Source: Eubacterium sp. OM08-24
GTDB lineage: Bacteria; Bacillota; Clostridia; Oscillospirales; Acutalibacteraceae
Assembly: GCF_003438075.1 (NCBI RefSeq)
Contig: NZ_QSTA01000001.1
Coordinates: 744,001-808,000, forward strand
Direction: 5' to 3'
Length of the DNA: 64,000 nt
A program made the position numbers and the translations under genes. Below the pieces are notes generated by a model, which did not search any database, was not told where the DNA came from, and was given only the letters and a program-made list of their open reading frames with translations. Position 1 is the stretch's first letter. Every line of letters starts with the position of its first letter. Positions 33,778 through 41,811 of this stretch are shown piece by piece.

Positions 33778-34203
33778 TCAGCCTGCAAGTGCCGCACCGA
33801 GTGCTTTACAGCTTGCAATGGCATCGTCATCGGGAGAGTCATTACAGATTACACTTTCTGTTGCGAGAACCGCACCTGCCGAATTACAGGTATCCTCCCA
33901 TGTTCTCATCCATTCGCCGTCGCCCCAACCATATGAACCGAAGAGGGCAATTTTTTTGCCGTTGAGCTTTGGTTCACATTCGTTAAAGACAGGCTCAAAT
34001 TCTGAATCTTCGAGTGTTTCTGCGCCCATAGCAGGACAGCCGAATGCGATTGCGTCAAATTCATCTGCTTTGTCGGCAGAAAAATCTGTTACATTAAATA
34101 CAGAAACCTCTGCACCTGCGCCCTTTGCGCCCTCTGCAACAGCGTCTGCCATTGCCTCTGTATTACCCGTTCCACTCCAGAATACTACTGCTATTTTACT
34201 CAT
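33778..34203 (-). CDS. Flavodoxin
   Basis: A 141-aa short-chain flavodoxin. The FMN phosphate loop is FWSGTGNTEAMA, the 50s-loop GCPAMGAETLE, and the 90s-loop GSYGWGDGEWMRTW. It is a low-potential electron carrier that often replaces ferredoxin under iron limitation. It lies 24 bases downstream of the DUF3793 gene, under promoter and operator-like repeats resembling iron-dependent IdeR/DtxR sites. Confidence 0.92.
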   Translation of the reverse strand: MSKIAVVFWSGTGNTEAMADAVAEGAKGAGAEVSVFNVTDFSADKADEFDAIAFGCPAMGAETLEDSEFEPVFNECEPKLNGKKIALFGSYGWGDGEWMRTWEDTCNSAGAVLATESVICNDSPDDDAIASCKALGAALAG

Positions 34204-34227
34204 AACTTAATTACTCCTTTGTAAAAA

Positions 34228-34773
34228 TTATACGGTAAGCCGCTTTAGCGACGAACCCTGCAAATATTTTTTGCAATATATATTAGTGCATTTTTTATAC
34301 TTTTCAAATGTCTTTTTGGCATTCAATTCATCGTGATATACTTTCCAACAGCCGCAGCATTTAAAGTTTTTGCCCTTATTCTCAATAAAGCTAATCACAT
34401 CGTCAATCGGATAGCCTAAAAACAACCCGATTTCGTGAGGAAAACCGCCGCACAAGTACACTCTCTCGGAAAGCTCATTGATAAGCTCATCTGTGGTTTT
34501 GCCCTTGTAGCCTATTGACTCAAGAAAGCTTTTGCTCCTGCTGTTTTGCATATCAAAATTTAATTTTTCGGGGCGATAAACATAAATCAACGCTCTTTCG
34601 GACGAAAAGTACAGTATACGGATTGACACACCTTTTGCGTTGAGAACAGAGTTTAGGGAGAAAATATCTTTTTTTAGCTTAAATATGCTGTCAATTCGGC
34701 AATTAACCAAATTTCCTGTTTTTATATTCGCCAATGTCGGTGAGCAATGGCGGACTAAAATTTCTTCAGACAT
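34228..34773 (-). CDS. DUF3793 family protein
   Basis: A 181-aa protein with the family opening LVRHCSPTLANIKTGNL and the core FPHEIGLFLGYPIDDVISFIENKGKNFKCCGCWKVY. The C terminus is Cys-rich (CTNIYCKKYL). DUF3793 genes are often adjacent to flavodoxin genes in clostridia, as here; a role in iron or redox physiology is suspected but unproven. Start ATG 34773 has a GGAG site. Tandem TTAGC/GCTAA repeats lie immediately upstream. Confidence 0.85.
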   Translation of the reverse strand: MSEEILVRHCSPTLANIKTGNLVNCRIDSIFKLKKDIFSLNSVLNAKGVSIRILYFSSERALIYVYRPEKLNFDMQNSRSKSFLESIGYKGKTTDELINELSERVYLCGGFPHEIGLFLGYPIDDVISFIENKGKNFKCCGCWKVYHDELNAKKTFEKYKKCTNIYCKKYLQGSSLKRLTV

Positions 34774-34795
34774 AATACTCCTTTAGTTAGCTTTG

Positions 34796-34966
34796 GTTAG
34801 CTTTGGCTAACTTTGGTTTTAAATTTTACGCCCTTACAGGCGTTGATTTACATTTATTTCTGTAATTATAGAGGCACAATTACAATAATGGAAAGATTCA
34901 TGCGTTAAGTTAGTTGTTACTAACCTTTTGCATAATTATAATACTACATCTTCCTCTATTTGTCAA
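34796..34966 (-). promoter_or_regulatory. Promoter and two IdeR/DtxR-like operators of the DUF3793-flavodoxin operon
   Basis: Minus-strand promoter TTGACA (34961-34966), 17 bases, TATTAT (34938-34943). Just downstream lies a perfect palindrome GTTAGT-TGTT-ACTAAC (34909-34924). A second, GTTAGC-TTTG-GCTAAC (34796-34811), sits in a short tandem repeat next to the ribosome site. The GTTAG...CTAAC symmetry matches DtxR/IdeR-family boxes. Confidence 0.6.
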
Positions 34967-35001
34967 CACCCATTTTAAAATTTTTTAATATAAATTTTCA
35001 C

Positions 35002-35030
35002 TTGCAATTTTGAGTGGTACAGTATATACT
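35002..35030 (+). promoter_or_regulatory. Promoter of the fluoride riboswitch-clcF transcript
   Basis: TTGCAA (35002-35007), 17 bases, TATACT (35025-35030), ending 24 bases before the aptamer. Confidence 0.65.
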
Positions 35031-35053
35031 ATATACATATTAGTTTGATATAT

Positions 35054-35112
35054 GTATGGGAATGAGGTTCTCCCATGGATTTTCCAAAACCGCTTTTGCT
35101 GATGACTTCTGT
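35054..35112 (+). ncRNA. Fluoride riboswitch (crcB motif)
   Basis: The conserved blocks of the fluoride aptamer appear in order: GGGAATGAGG, TTCTCCC, the AAACCGC segment and GCTGATGAC. It lies between a promoter and a CLC-type transporter gene carrying fluoride-exporter features, the classic context. Sequence at 35112-35150 (including GGCATTGGC, a T7 run and ATGCC) may form the expression platform. Confidence 0.88.
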
Positions 35113-35169
35113 TTTTAACAGGGGCATTGGCTTTTTTTATGCCATTTTTAATTTATTTGAGGTGAATTT

Positions 35170-36399
35170 ATGAAAAGGAAGTTTGTTGATTTAAAAGTGA
35201 TTTTGGTTTCGCTTTGTTGTGCCGTTGTAATGGGTATAATTTCGTTTGTCTTTTTAAAAATGCTTGGTTTGTCCTCTGTATTCAGAGAATTTTTCCCGTA
35301 TTGCATATGGTTTTTGCCGCTTTCGGGTATGCTGACCGCTTTTGTATATAAAAGATACGGCGGCGAATCTTCTAAGGGCAACAACCTTATAATACAAAGT
35401 GCAAACGAGGGCGTTAAAGTGCCTAAAAGGCTTGCGTTTCTCACATTTATATTTACCCTGCTGACCCACTTGTCGGGTGGTTCTGCCGGCAGAGAGGGCA
35501 CTGCCGTACAAATCGGAGGAACGCTTACAAGCAATGTTGCCGATAAACTCGGATTTAAAAATGAGGACAGAAAAATCATAATTCTCAGCGGTTTAAGCGC
35601 CGCTTTCGGCTCGGTGTTCGGCACTCCGCTTGCAGGTGCATTCTTTGGTATGGAGGTCTGCTGTATCGGTCAGCTTTCTGTAAGCGCCGTTATTCCCTGC
35701 TTTCTCTCGTCATATCTTGCAAATGCCGTCACTCTTTTGCTCGGTGCAACGCACGAGGTACATAAAATTTCAGCCATACCGAGCTTAGATATTAAATCGG
35801 TATTAGTATTTATATCGGCGTCAATTTTATTCGGATTAATCGGCAAATTATTTGCGCTTGGGGTTAAATATTTAAAATTATTATATGCAAAAATTTTTAA
35901 AAATACTGTTTTATCGGCATTGATAGGCTCTGTTATAGTGGTTTTGCTCATCGTTTTACTCAATTTAAACGAATACGAGGGACTTAGCACTTGGCAACAG
36001 ACCACCGCCTTTGAGGGCAACGCTAATTGGTACGATATGCCCGTAAAATTCATTTTAACAACTTTAACGCTTGGCGCAGGATTTCAAGGCGGCGAGGTTA
36101 CACCGCTGTTTGACATAGGTGCGTCATTTGGCGGCTGGTATGCAAATATGTTCGGGATTGAACCGAGTTTTCTTGCGGCAATAGGACTTATATGCGTGTT
36201 CGGCTCTGCCGCAAACACTCCAATCACCACAATTATGCTTGGAATAGAGCTTTTCGGAGCAGAGGCCGTTCCCTACTTTGTTTTTGCAAGTTTAATCAGT
36301 TTTATTGCGTCGGGCAAGTCGGGCATATACTCGGCGCAGAAAAGAAAGCTGAGCAAAAATATTTTTACAAAAGTCAAACAAGATGATTTTTCAGAATAA
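35170..36399 (+). CDS. clcF: CLC-F type fluoride/proton antiporter
   Basis: A 409-aa CLC channel-family protein, smaller than typical CLC chloride antiporters, as expected for the CLC-F branch. It has the GGSAGREGTAVQIGG filter region, GTPLAGAFFGMEV, and GAGFQGGEVTPLFDIG in the second half, across about ten hydrophobic helices. Expression is predicted to be switched on by fluoride through the riboswitch upstream. RBS GAGGTG precedes ATG 35170. Known CLC-F proteins export fluoride in exchange for protons. Confidence 0.88.
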   Translation: MKRKFVDLKVILVSLCCAVVMGIISFVFLKMLGLSSVFREFFPYCIWFLPLSGMLTAFVYKRYGGESSKGNNLIIQSANEGVKVPKRLAFLTFIFTLLTHLSGGSAGREGTAVQIGGTLTSNVADKLGFKNEDRKIIILSGLSAAFGSVFGTPLAGAFFGMEVCCIGQLSVSAVIPCFLSSYLANAVTLLLGATHEVHKISAIPSLDIKSVLVFISASILFGLIGKLFALGVKYLKLLYAKIFKNTVLSALIGSVIVVLLIVLLNLNEYEGLSTWQQTTAFEGNANWYDMPVKFILTTLTLGAGFQGGEVTPLFDIGASFGGWYANMFGIEPSFLAAIGLICVFGSAANTPITTIMLGIELFGAEAVPYFVFASLISFIASGKSGIYSAQKRKLSKNIFTKVKQDDFSE

Positions 36400-36438
36400 A
36401 TGTGATACAATACTAAAAGAATATATCGGAGGTGTATT

Positions 36439-37422
36439 ATGAAAATTTTGGTTGTATTTACGGGCGGAACGATAGGCAGCTGCTACAATGGCAATGTGAT
36501 TTCTACCGATTCAAGCACTCGCTACAAGCTGATTGAAATGTATAAACAGCGTGGCGGAAAGGAGGAATTTGACACAATTTCTCCTTATACAGTACTCAGT
36601 GAAAACCTCAGCGGTGAGCATTTCAGCCTGCTTTATAATGCCATAAAAGAAAATATAAATAAAAATTATGACGGTATAATTGTAACTCACGGCACTGATA
36701 CCTTGCAGTACACCTCTGCTATGCTTTCGTATATGTTCGGTCTATGCAGCACTCCGATCGTGCTTGTTTCCGCAAATTATCCGCTTGAAAACGAAAAATC
36801 AAACGGACTTGATAACTTTACCTCTGCCGTAAAATTCATTGAATCGGGCAAAGGCAAGGGCGTTTTTGTGGCTTATAAAAATAGCGGTGAACCCGCAAAA
36901 ATCCATCGTGGCTCTCGCCTGCAACATCATCTCGCTTATGATGACAACATATACAGCATTAAGAATGAATATTGCGGTGAAATTACAGATACGGGGTTTG
37001 TGGAAAATAATTCTTACAGCGAAAAAAGTGACGAATTGGTAATTGAAAAAATGCCGATTTTTACGGCAAGCTCACCTGTTTTAAAAATCACTCCATATGT
37101 CGGAATGATTTACCCCGATATTAACAAATCCACTAATGCCATACTTTTGGAGAGCTACCATTCGGGCACTATAAATACAGCAAGCACAGAGCTTGAAAAA
37201 TTCTGCAATAAAGCAAAAGAACTTGAAATACCTGTATTTTTAACAGGCAGTGAGGCAGGATTTTTTTACGAAAGCAAGGAGCTTTACCAAAAGCTGAAAA
37301 TCAATATACTTCCGCCCGTATCGCCTGTATCGGCATATATTAAGCTATGGCTTTTGTGCGAAAGCAATAGCGAAAAGCTGTACGATAATTTTTCAAAATC
37401 GCTTGGTGGGGATATTTGGTAA
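36439..37422 (+). CDS. Type I-like L-asparaginase
   Basis: A 327-aa protein with the two threonine motifs of the asparaginase/glutaminase family, VVFTGGTIGS at the N terminus and IIVTHGTDTLQYT near residue 80, plus the C-terminal domain LTGSEAGFF. There is no signal peptide, so a cytoplasmic type I enzyme is likely. A GGAGG site precedes ATG 36439. It lies 39 bases after clcF and may be read through from that transcript. Confidence 0.85.
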   Translation: MKILVVFTGGTIGSCYNGNVISTDSSTRYKLIEMYKQRGGKEEFDTISPYTVLSENLSGEHFSLLYNAIKENINKNYDGIIVTHGTDTLQYTSAMLSYMFGLCSTPIVLVSANYPLENEKSNGLDNFTSAVKFIESGKGKGVFVAYKNSGEPAKIHRGSRLQHHLAYDDNIYSIKNEYCGEITDTGFVENNSYSEKSDELVIEKMPIFTASSPVLKITPYVGMIYPDINKSTNAILLESYHSGTINTASTELEKFCNKAKELEIPVFLTGSEAGFFYESKELYQKLKINILPPVSPVSAYIKLWLLCESNSEKLYDNFSKSLGGDIW

Positions 37423-37965
37423 TCAGTAAATATGTTTCATACCAAAGTTTGAATTAATAAATTTAAAATTCAGGTCAACCCTTTTTAAAGGGTTACGGGT
37501 TTGGGCAGAGCCAATAAAATAATAAAAATGCTCTCATTTTCAATAAAAATCAAACATTTATAATTACATCATAAAACAGCCAAACTTTTGACTAATCAAT
37601 ATTTTTAAATAAAACAAAGTTAAGACTAATGGGTGGCAGAGAGCAAGAAAGTTACACTTGAGCAAGGCAGAGAAAAGATATTCTAAAGAACGCAAGAGTT
37701 TTAAGGTGTGGCTGATTTGCCCTTGTAAAGCGGCAAATTAGTAGTTGTAGCAGCGTGGCTTTTCCTTTATGCTGTCGCATTTTCAGGCTCTCACCGTTGT
37801 GTTCAAGCCGCCGAACGGCAAGCCGTTTGGCTATCAAAAATTTGTGATAACATAAAGCATTTGTGGGCGTTGCCCACACCCACAACCTTTGAAAAGGTTG
37901 ACCAAACTTTTTTGTTTTATAGACGATAGTCCGTTGTTAAAATAAGAAAAACTAACTTCCACTTA
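37423..37965. other. Repeat-rich intergenic region
   Basis: About 540 bases with no convincing gene. It holds two copies of a double-hairpin element (37473-37515, diverged; 37852-37912, well formed). The 200 bases between about 37625 and 37850 are more GC-rich and mixed in sequence. A 77-codon minus-strand frame there lacks a ribosome site and any recognisable domain; it looks like non-coding repeat sequence. Confidence 0.5.
37852..37912 (-). repeat. Dispersed double-hairpin repeat, copy 1
   Basis: On the minus strand the order is GGTCAACCTTTTCAAAGGTTG then GTGGGCAACGCCCAC: two adjacent perfect hairpins. The copy at 51094-51154 lies on the plus strand with nearly the same sequence. Confidence 0.7.
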
Positions 37966-38008
37966 CAAACAAAACCGACATCAGCTTATGAGCCGATGCC
38001 GGTTTTTG
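37966..38008 (-). terminator. Intrinsic terminator overlapping the yitT-like stop codon
   Basis: AAAACCGACATCAGCT and AGCCGATGCCGGTTTT pair with two mismatches around the loop TATG. The TAA stop of the upstream gene (37986-37988) sits in the loop and apex of the hairpin. Confidence 0.75.
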
Positions 38009-38879
38009 TTATAAAGCCTTTGCCCTTGATAGAGCCGGCTGTAGTTACTATAATAAAAGCTCTTTTATCCACACTTTTTACGGTGTTTGTAATTTTATAT
38101 ACCTGATGCGGTCTTACTGCGCACATAATAACTCTTTTCGGTTTGCCGCTATATGCGCCCTCACCGTTAAGCAAAGTTATTCCTCTGTCATTTTCAGTCA
38201 TAATCATACTGCAAATTTCTTCGTATTTATCCGTAATAATAAACATCAGCTTGCCGTTATCTCTCGCAACACCGTATGAAATGGTGTCAATAACTTTAAT
38301 ACTGAAAAATATTGTAACCACAGCATACAAAACACTTTCAATACTGTTATATACAAAGAATGCCATAATAAGCACAAGTGCATCTGCTGCAAAAATAAGA
38401 TTTCCTGTTGAAAAATATGGGAAATGTTTGTGCAAATTCAGCGCAACTATATCCGTGCCGCCTGTTGAACCGCCACGCATAAATATCATTTCAAGTCCGA
38501 CACCGTTTAATATGCCGCCAAATATCGCAACCAAAATTCTGTCGCCCGTATAGGCAGTCATAATAGGCGTAAATACATCAATAAGTATTGAAGCGAATAC
38601 CGTACCTGCTATTGTTTTGGTAAGAAACGAAATGCCGTTTTCGATTGCGCCCCATATAAACAACGGTATGTTCATTATCAGCACCATTGTACCGATTGGC
38701 AAGCCGAACATATGGTTCAGCATTGTTGCCACACCGGTAAGTCCGCCCGGTGCAATGTCGTTTGGCGCTGTAAATACTACAACAGAAACTGCGTACACCG
38801 CCGCACCGGCAAGCATAATTGCATAATCGGCAACAGCGGATTTAATGTCGAATTTATTTTTCACAATTACCACTTCCAT
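37986..38879 (-). CDS. YitT family membrane protein (DUF161 plus DUF2179)
   Basis: A 297-aa protein. Five or six hydrophobic segments make up the DUF161 part, with GGLTGVATMLNHMFGLPIGT and the GGSTGGTDIVAL loop. A cytoplasmic C-terminal DUF2179 domain follows (KLMFIITDKYEEICSMIM, KRVIMCAVRPHQVYKI). Function of the family is unresolved. ATG 38879 has no clear ribosome site; GTG 38864 with GGAAG upstream is an alternative start. It overlaps the Mini-III gene, indicating coupling. Confidence 0.88.
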   Translation of the reverse strand: MEVVIVKNKFDIKSAVADYAIMLAGAAVYAVSVVVFTAPNDIAPGGLTGVATMLNHMFGLPIGTMVLIMNIPLFIWGAIENGISFLTKTIAGTVFASILIDVFTPIMTAYTGDRILVAIFGGILNGVGLEMIFMRGGSTGGTDIVALNLHKHFPYFSTGNLIFAADALVLIMAFFVYNSIESVLYAVVTIFFSIKVIDTISYGVARDNGKLMFIITDKYEEICSMIMTENDRGITLLNGEGAYSGKPKRVIMCAVRPHQVYKITNTVKSVDKRAFIIVTTAGSIKGKGFITKTGIGS

Positions 38880-39279
38880 TTAGCGAAATATGTAAAATAA
38901 TATCAAATAATTCGGAAATTCTTTCTTTTTCGTTTTTTAAATACAAATATCCAAAAAGGCTTTCAAGACCGGTAGCGCTGTGATAATCTGCCACTGTACC
39001 ATTCTTGGGAGTGCATTTCGGAGCGGCGTTTCTGCCTCGTTTATACACTGATAATTCTTTATCAGAAAGATGAGGTATCAGAACCTTGGCATATTCCGCC
39101 TGACTTTTGCAATTTACAAAGCCTACTTTTATTTTATTAAGCTCGCCGACAGGGCGGTTGCTCTGCCGCACAAGGTATGCACGAACAAGCAAATCGTACA
39201 CGCCGTCACCCACAAAAGCGAGTGTGAGCGGCGAAACCTCGTCGGCATAGGTATGCTCAATTATATTATCGTTTTCCAT
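38854..39279 (-). CDS. mrnC: Mini-ribonuclease III
   Basis: A 141-aa RNase III catalytic domain without a dsRNA-binding domain, as in Mini-III, which matures 23S rRNA ends. The signature is LTLAFVGDGVYDLLVRAYLV with the catalytic Asp, and the second acidic motif is ATGLESLFGYLYL. It is normally found near cysS or rlmB; here it lies 13 bases downstream of obgE and overlaps the YitT-like gene. Confidence 0.9.
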   Translation of the reverse strand: MENDNIIEHTYADEVSPLTLAFVGDGVYDLLVRAYLVRQSNRPVGELNKIKVGFVNCKSQAEYAKVLIPHLSDKELSVYKRGRNAAPKCTPKNGTVADYHSATGLESLFGYLYLKNEKERISELFDIILHISLNGSGNCEK

Positions 39280-39291
39280 ACAAACACCCTA

Positions 39292-40563
39292 TTAATCAAC
39301 AAAATCAAATTCAAGCTCATAGATTGAAACCGTATCGCCCTCCGAGCAGCCTTTTGCTCTCAGCGCATCAATTACACCGTTATCAATCAGCACCTTTTGG
39401 AAATAGTTAAGGCTTTCATAATCATCAAAATTGATGCTTTTCATAACCTGCAACAGCCAATCAGCCTCAACCGTGTAAATGCCGTTTACATTCTTAACGG
39501 TAACTGCGTGGTCGTCAAAATCCTCGGCGGTTACAATCGGAGCAGGCTCTGCCTCATAGTGAGCGATAGGCGGAAGTTTTGAGAGCATTTCTCTGATTTT
39601 GTTTAACATTGGGTCAACATCATAGCGAATAGCCGCCATAATCGGGAAGAAATCGTATCCCTGTTGTTCAACATATGCTTTGAAATCAGCTATTTGCTCA
39701 TCGGTTGCCATATCGCACTTATTGCCTGCAACAATCATTGGTCGCTCGGCAAGCTCAGGGTTGAATTTTTTAAGCTCGTTGTTAATTGTTTCAAAATCCT
39801 CTTTCGGATCTCTGCCCTCTGAACCCGACACATCTACAATATGCACGAGCATTCTGCAGCGCTCAATGTGGCGCAGGAACTGATGGCCAAGACCTGTTCC
39901 CTGCCATGCGCCCTCGATAAGACCGGGGATATCTGCCATAACGAATGACGAACCCTCGCCCATTGACACCACGCCCAAAACAGGGGTAATTGTGGTGAAG
40001 TGATAATTTGCAATGAGCGGCTTTGCCTGCGAAACAACAGAAACAAGCGTACTTTTGCCCACATTAGGAAATCCAACAAGTCCGACATCGGCAAGGAGTT
40101 TTAACTCGAGAGTAACATTAAACTCTTCTCCCGGCAAACCCGGCTTTGCAAAACGAGGAACCTGGCGAACAGGAGTAGCAAAGTGGGGATTGCCCCAGCC
40201 GCCCTTACCGCCTTTTGCCACAACATATGGCTCTGAAGATGATACATCGGCTAAAACTCTGCCTGTTTCTTCTTCCTTAACAAGAGTGCCAAGCGGTACA
40301 CGAATAATAAGGTCTTCGGCATTTTTGCCCTTACAGCGACCGCCTCTGCCGTTTTCACCCTTTTTTGCGAGGTATTTGCGTTTATATCTGAAGTCGGCAA
40401 GAGTAGAAAGATTGGTATCTGCAAGAAATACTACATTTCCTCCTCTGCCGCCATCTCCGCCATCAGGGCCGCCTGCCGCAATGTATTTTTCTCGGTGAAA
40501 CGATACTGCACCGTCACCGCCGTCACCGGCTTTTATATATATTTTCGCTGTATCTACAAACAT
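39292..40563 (-). CDS. obgE: GTPase ObgE/CgtA
   Basis: This essential GTPase acts in 50S assembly and growth control. The 423-aa protein has the glycine-rich Obg fold (residues 1-158, for example GGDGGRGGNVVFLAD), the G domain with GFPNVGKST, DIPGLIEGAW and NKCD, and a C-terminal OCT domain (about 345-423). The genes rplU-prp-rpmA lie just upstream with a terminator in between, the usual Firmicutes neighbourhood. Confidence 0.96.
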   Translation of the reverse strand: MFVDTAKIYIKAGDGGDGAVSFHREKYIAAGGPDGGDGGRGGNVVFLADTNLSTLADFRYKRKYLAKKGENGRGGRCKGKNAEDLIIRVPLGTLVKEEETGRVLADVSSSEPYVVAKGGKGGWGNPHFATPVRQVPRFAKPGLPGEEFNVTLELKLLADVGLVGFPNVGKSTLVSVVSQAKPLIANYHFTTITPVLGVVSMGEGSSFVMADIPGLIEGAWQGTGLGHQFLRHIERCRMLVHIVDVSGSEGRDPKEDFETINNELKKFNPELAERPMIVAGNKCDMATDEQIADFKAYVEQQGYDFFPIMAAIRYDVDPMLNKIREMLSKLPPIAHYEAEPAPIVTAEDFDDHAVTVKNVNGIYTVEADWLLQVMKSINFDDYESLNYFQKVLIDNGVIDALRAKGCSEGDTVSIYELEFDFVD

Positions 40564-40589
40564 TTCTGCTAACCTCCAAATGACGAATT

Positions 40590-40680
40590 TATTTCTAATT
40601 CATAATTTATAATGCGTGATTAATTCATTATCAAAATTTGCCGAAAATCACGATTTAAAATTAAGTATTATGAATTGTAA
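40590..40680. repeat. AT-rich imperfect inverted repeat
   Basis: AATTCATAAT and ATTATGAATT flank about 65 bases that also contain complementary pieces (AATCACGATT against the GCGTGATT region). It may be a small MITE-like remnant or a structured 5' leader of obgE. Confidence 0.35.
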
Positions 40681-40728
40681 ACCCATTTTTATTATACCCT
40701 CAAAGTACCATAAAAATCAATACCTAAC

Positions 40729-40761
40729 AAAAAAGGGTGGATAATAAATATCCACCCTAAG
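40729..40761 (-). terminator. Intrinsic terminator of the rplU-prp-rpmA operon
   Basis: A perfect stem GGGTGGATA/TATCCACCC with an ATAAA-type loop, followed on the minus strand by T6. Confidence 0.88.
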
Positions 40762-40773
40762 ATAATGCGCAAA

Positions 40774-41058
40774 TTACTGCTCAACAGGATAAACGCTTGC
40801 ACGCTTTCTGTCCTTGCCTACACGCTCAAACTTTACAACGCCGTCAATCTTTGCAAACAATGTGTCGTCTGAACCGATGCCTACGTTGTTACCTGGATGA
40901 ATGTGAGTACCTCTCTGCTTAACAAGGATGTTGCCTGCGAGAACCTTCTGTCCGTCTGCACGCTTTACACCAAGACGCTTTGATTCACTATCACGGCCGT
41001 TCTTTGTAGAACCCATACCTTTTTTATGAGCGAAAAGCTGAAGATTTACCTTAATCAT
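40774..41058 (-). CDS. rpmA: Ribosomal protein bL27 with cleavable N-terminal extension
   Basis: A 94-aa L27. The start ATG 41058 (GGAGGTG seven bases upstream) gives [14 protein letters not shown]. In many Firmicutes Prp cleaves after the LQLF sequence, so that mature L27 begins AHKKG and can reach the peptidyl transferase centre. The prp gene lies four bases upstream here. The longer reading frame from 41142 runs through the end of prp and is not used. Confidence 0.95.
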   Translation of the reverse strand: MIKVNLQLFAHKKGMGSTKNGRDSESKRLGVKRADGQKVLAGNILVKQRGTHIHPGNNVGIGSDDTLFAKIDGVVKFERVGKDRKRASVYPVEQ

Positions 41059-41062
41059 TACC

Positions 41063-41380
41063 TTACACCTCCGAAATAATAACTTTAATAAACTTTTTGT
41101 ACTGCTTTTGCAAAGCAGATAAGTGAAGCCATAAGCCCTCAATTAAATGAGATGCCTCTGTTGCCTCGTTACTGCTCAGGTTTAAATTAATAAAACCGTC
41201 GCTGTCGGTAACCTCTGCATCTGTATGCAGAACCTCGGTGATTGTGTTGGCTGTCATAATTGCGGCAGAGCTTACGCCTGCGCAAACAATATCAGGCCCG
41301 CTGGTATTGAAATCAGCATGACCGGATATTTTAAAGCCTTTAAAATAATCAGCCGATTTAAAAAATGTTACCGTAATCAT
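41063..41380 (-). CDS. prp: Ribosomal-processing cysteine protease Prp
   Basis: A 105-aa protein with the catalytic pair in [18 protein letters not shown] (His about 21, Cys about 33), as in Staphylococcus Prp. It removes the N-terminal extension of L27. It sits between rplU and rpmA, the family's standard location. The adjacent L27 retains the LQLF cleavage sequence, so enzyme and substrate agree. Confidence 0.92.
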   Translation of the reverse strand: MITVTFFKSADYFKGFKISGHADFNTSGPDIVCAGVSSAAIMTANTITEVLHTDAEVTDSDGFINLNLSSNEATEASHLIEGLWLHLSALQKQYKKFIKVIISEV

Positions 41381-41382
41381 TC

Positions 41383-41691
41383 TCAGATCTCGATTGAAGT
41401 AATCTTAACCTGTGTGTAAGGCTGTCTGTGACCCATTGCTCTCTTCTCGCCTTTCTTTGGCTTGTAAGTAGCAACTCTGATTTTCTTGCCTTTACCGTTC
41501 TTTAATACCTCTGCAGTAACCTTTGCACCCTCAACAACAGGAGTGCCAACCTTAATGCCGTCGTCTGTGCCAACAGCAATAACATCGAATGTTACTGTTT
41601 CGTTTGCCTCAGCGTTAAGCTTTTCAACGAAGATAATCTGATCGTTTGTTACCTTGTACTGCTTACCGCCTGTCTGAATAACTGCGTACAT
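41383..41691 (-). CDS. rplU: Ribosomal protein bL21
   Basis: A 102-aa large-subunit protein beginning [14 protein letters not shown], with the C-terminal [18 protein letters not shown] motif. ATG 41691 is chosen, with GGTGG eight bases upstream; a GTG four codons earlier falls in that site. First gene of rplU-prp-rpmA, behind a promoter and a leader of about 80 bases. Confidence 0.96.
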   Translation of the reverse strand: MYAVIQTGGKQYKVTNDQIIFVEKLNAEANETVTFDVIAVGTDDGIKVGTPVVEGAKVTAEVLKNGKGKKIRVATYKPKKGEKRAMGHRQPYTQVKITSIEI

Positions 41692-41803
41692 TTTAGTACC
41701 CACCTTTACATATGTCTCGCTATCTGCAGGTAGAGTAAAAACTCATTTAGCAACCCACAATATGCGGCTTATATAGCATAACACAAATACAATTTATTGT
41801 CAA
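41692..41803 (-). promoter_or_regulatory. rplU promoter and possible L21 leader
   Basis: Minus-strand TTGACA (41798-41803), 17 bases, TATGCT (41775-41780). The leader between the start point and rplU contains GTGGGTTGC, AGTTTTTACT and TGCAGATAGCGAG segments that could fold. An autoregulatory L21 leader is known in Firmicutes, but I cannot confirm its consensus here. Confidence 0.5.
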
Positions 41804-41811
41804 CCTTATTT

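Noticed and set aside
37652..37885. A 77-codon minus-strand frame in the large gap before the YitT-like gene
   Set aside because: No ribosome site and no domain; it runs into a hairpin repeat and looks like non-coding repeat sequence.
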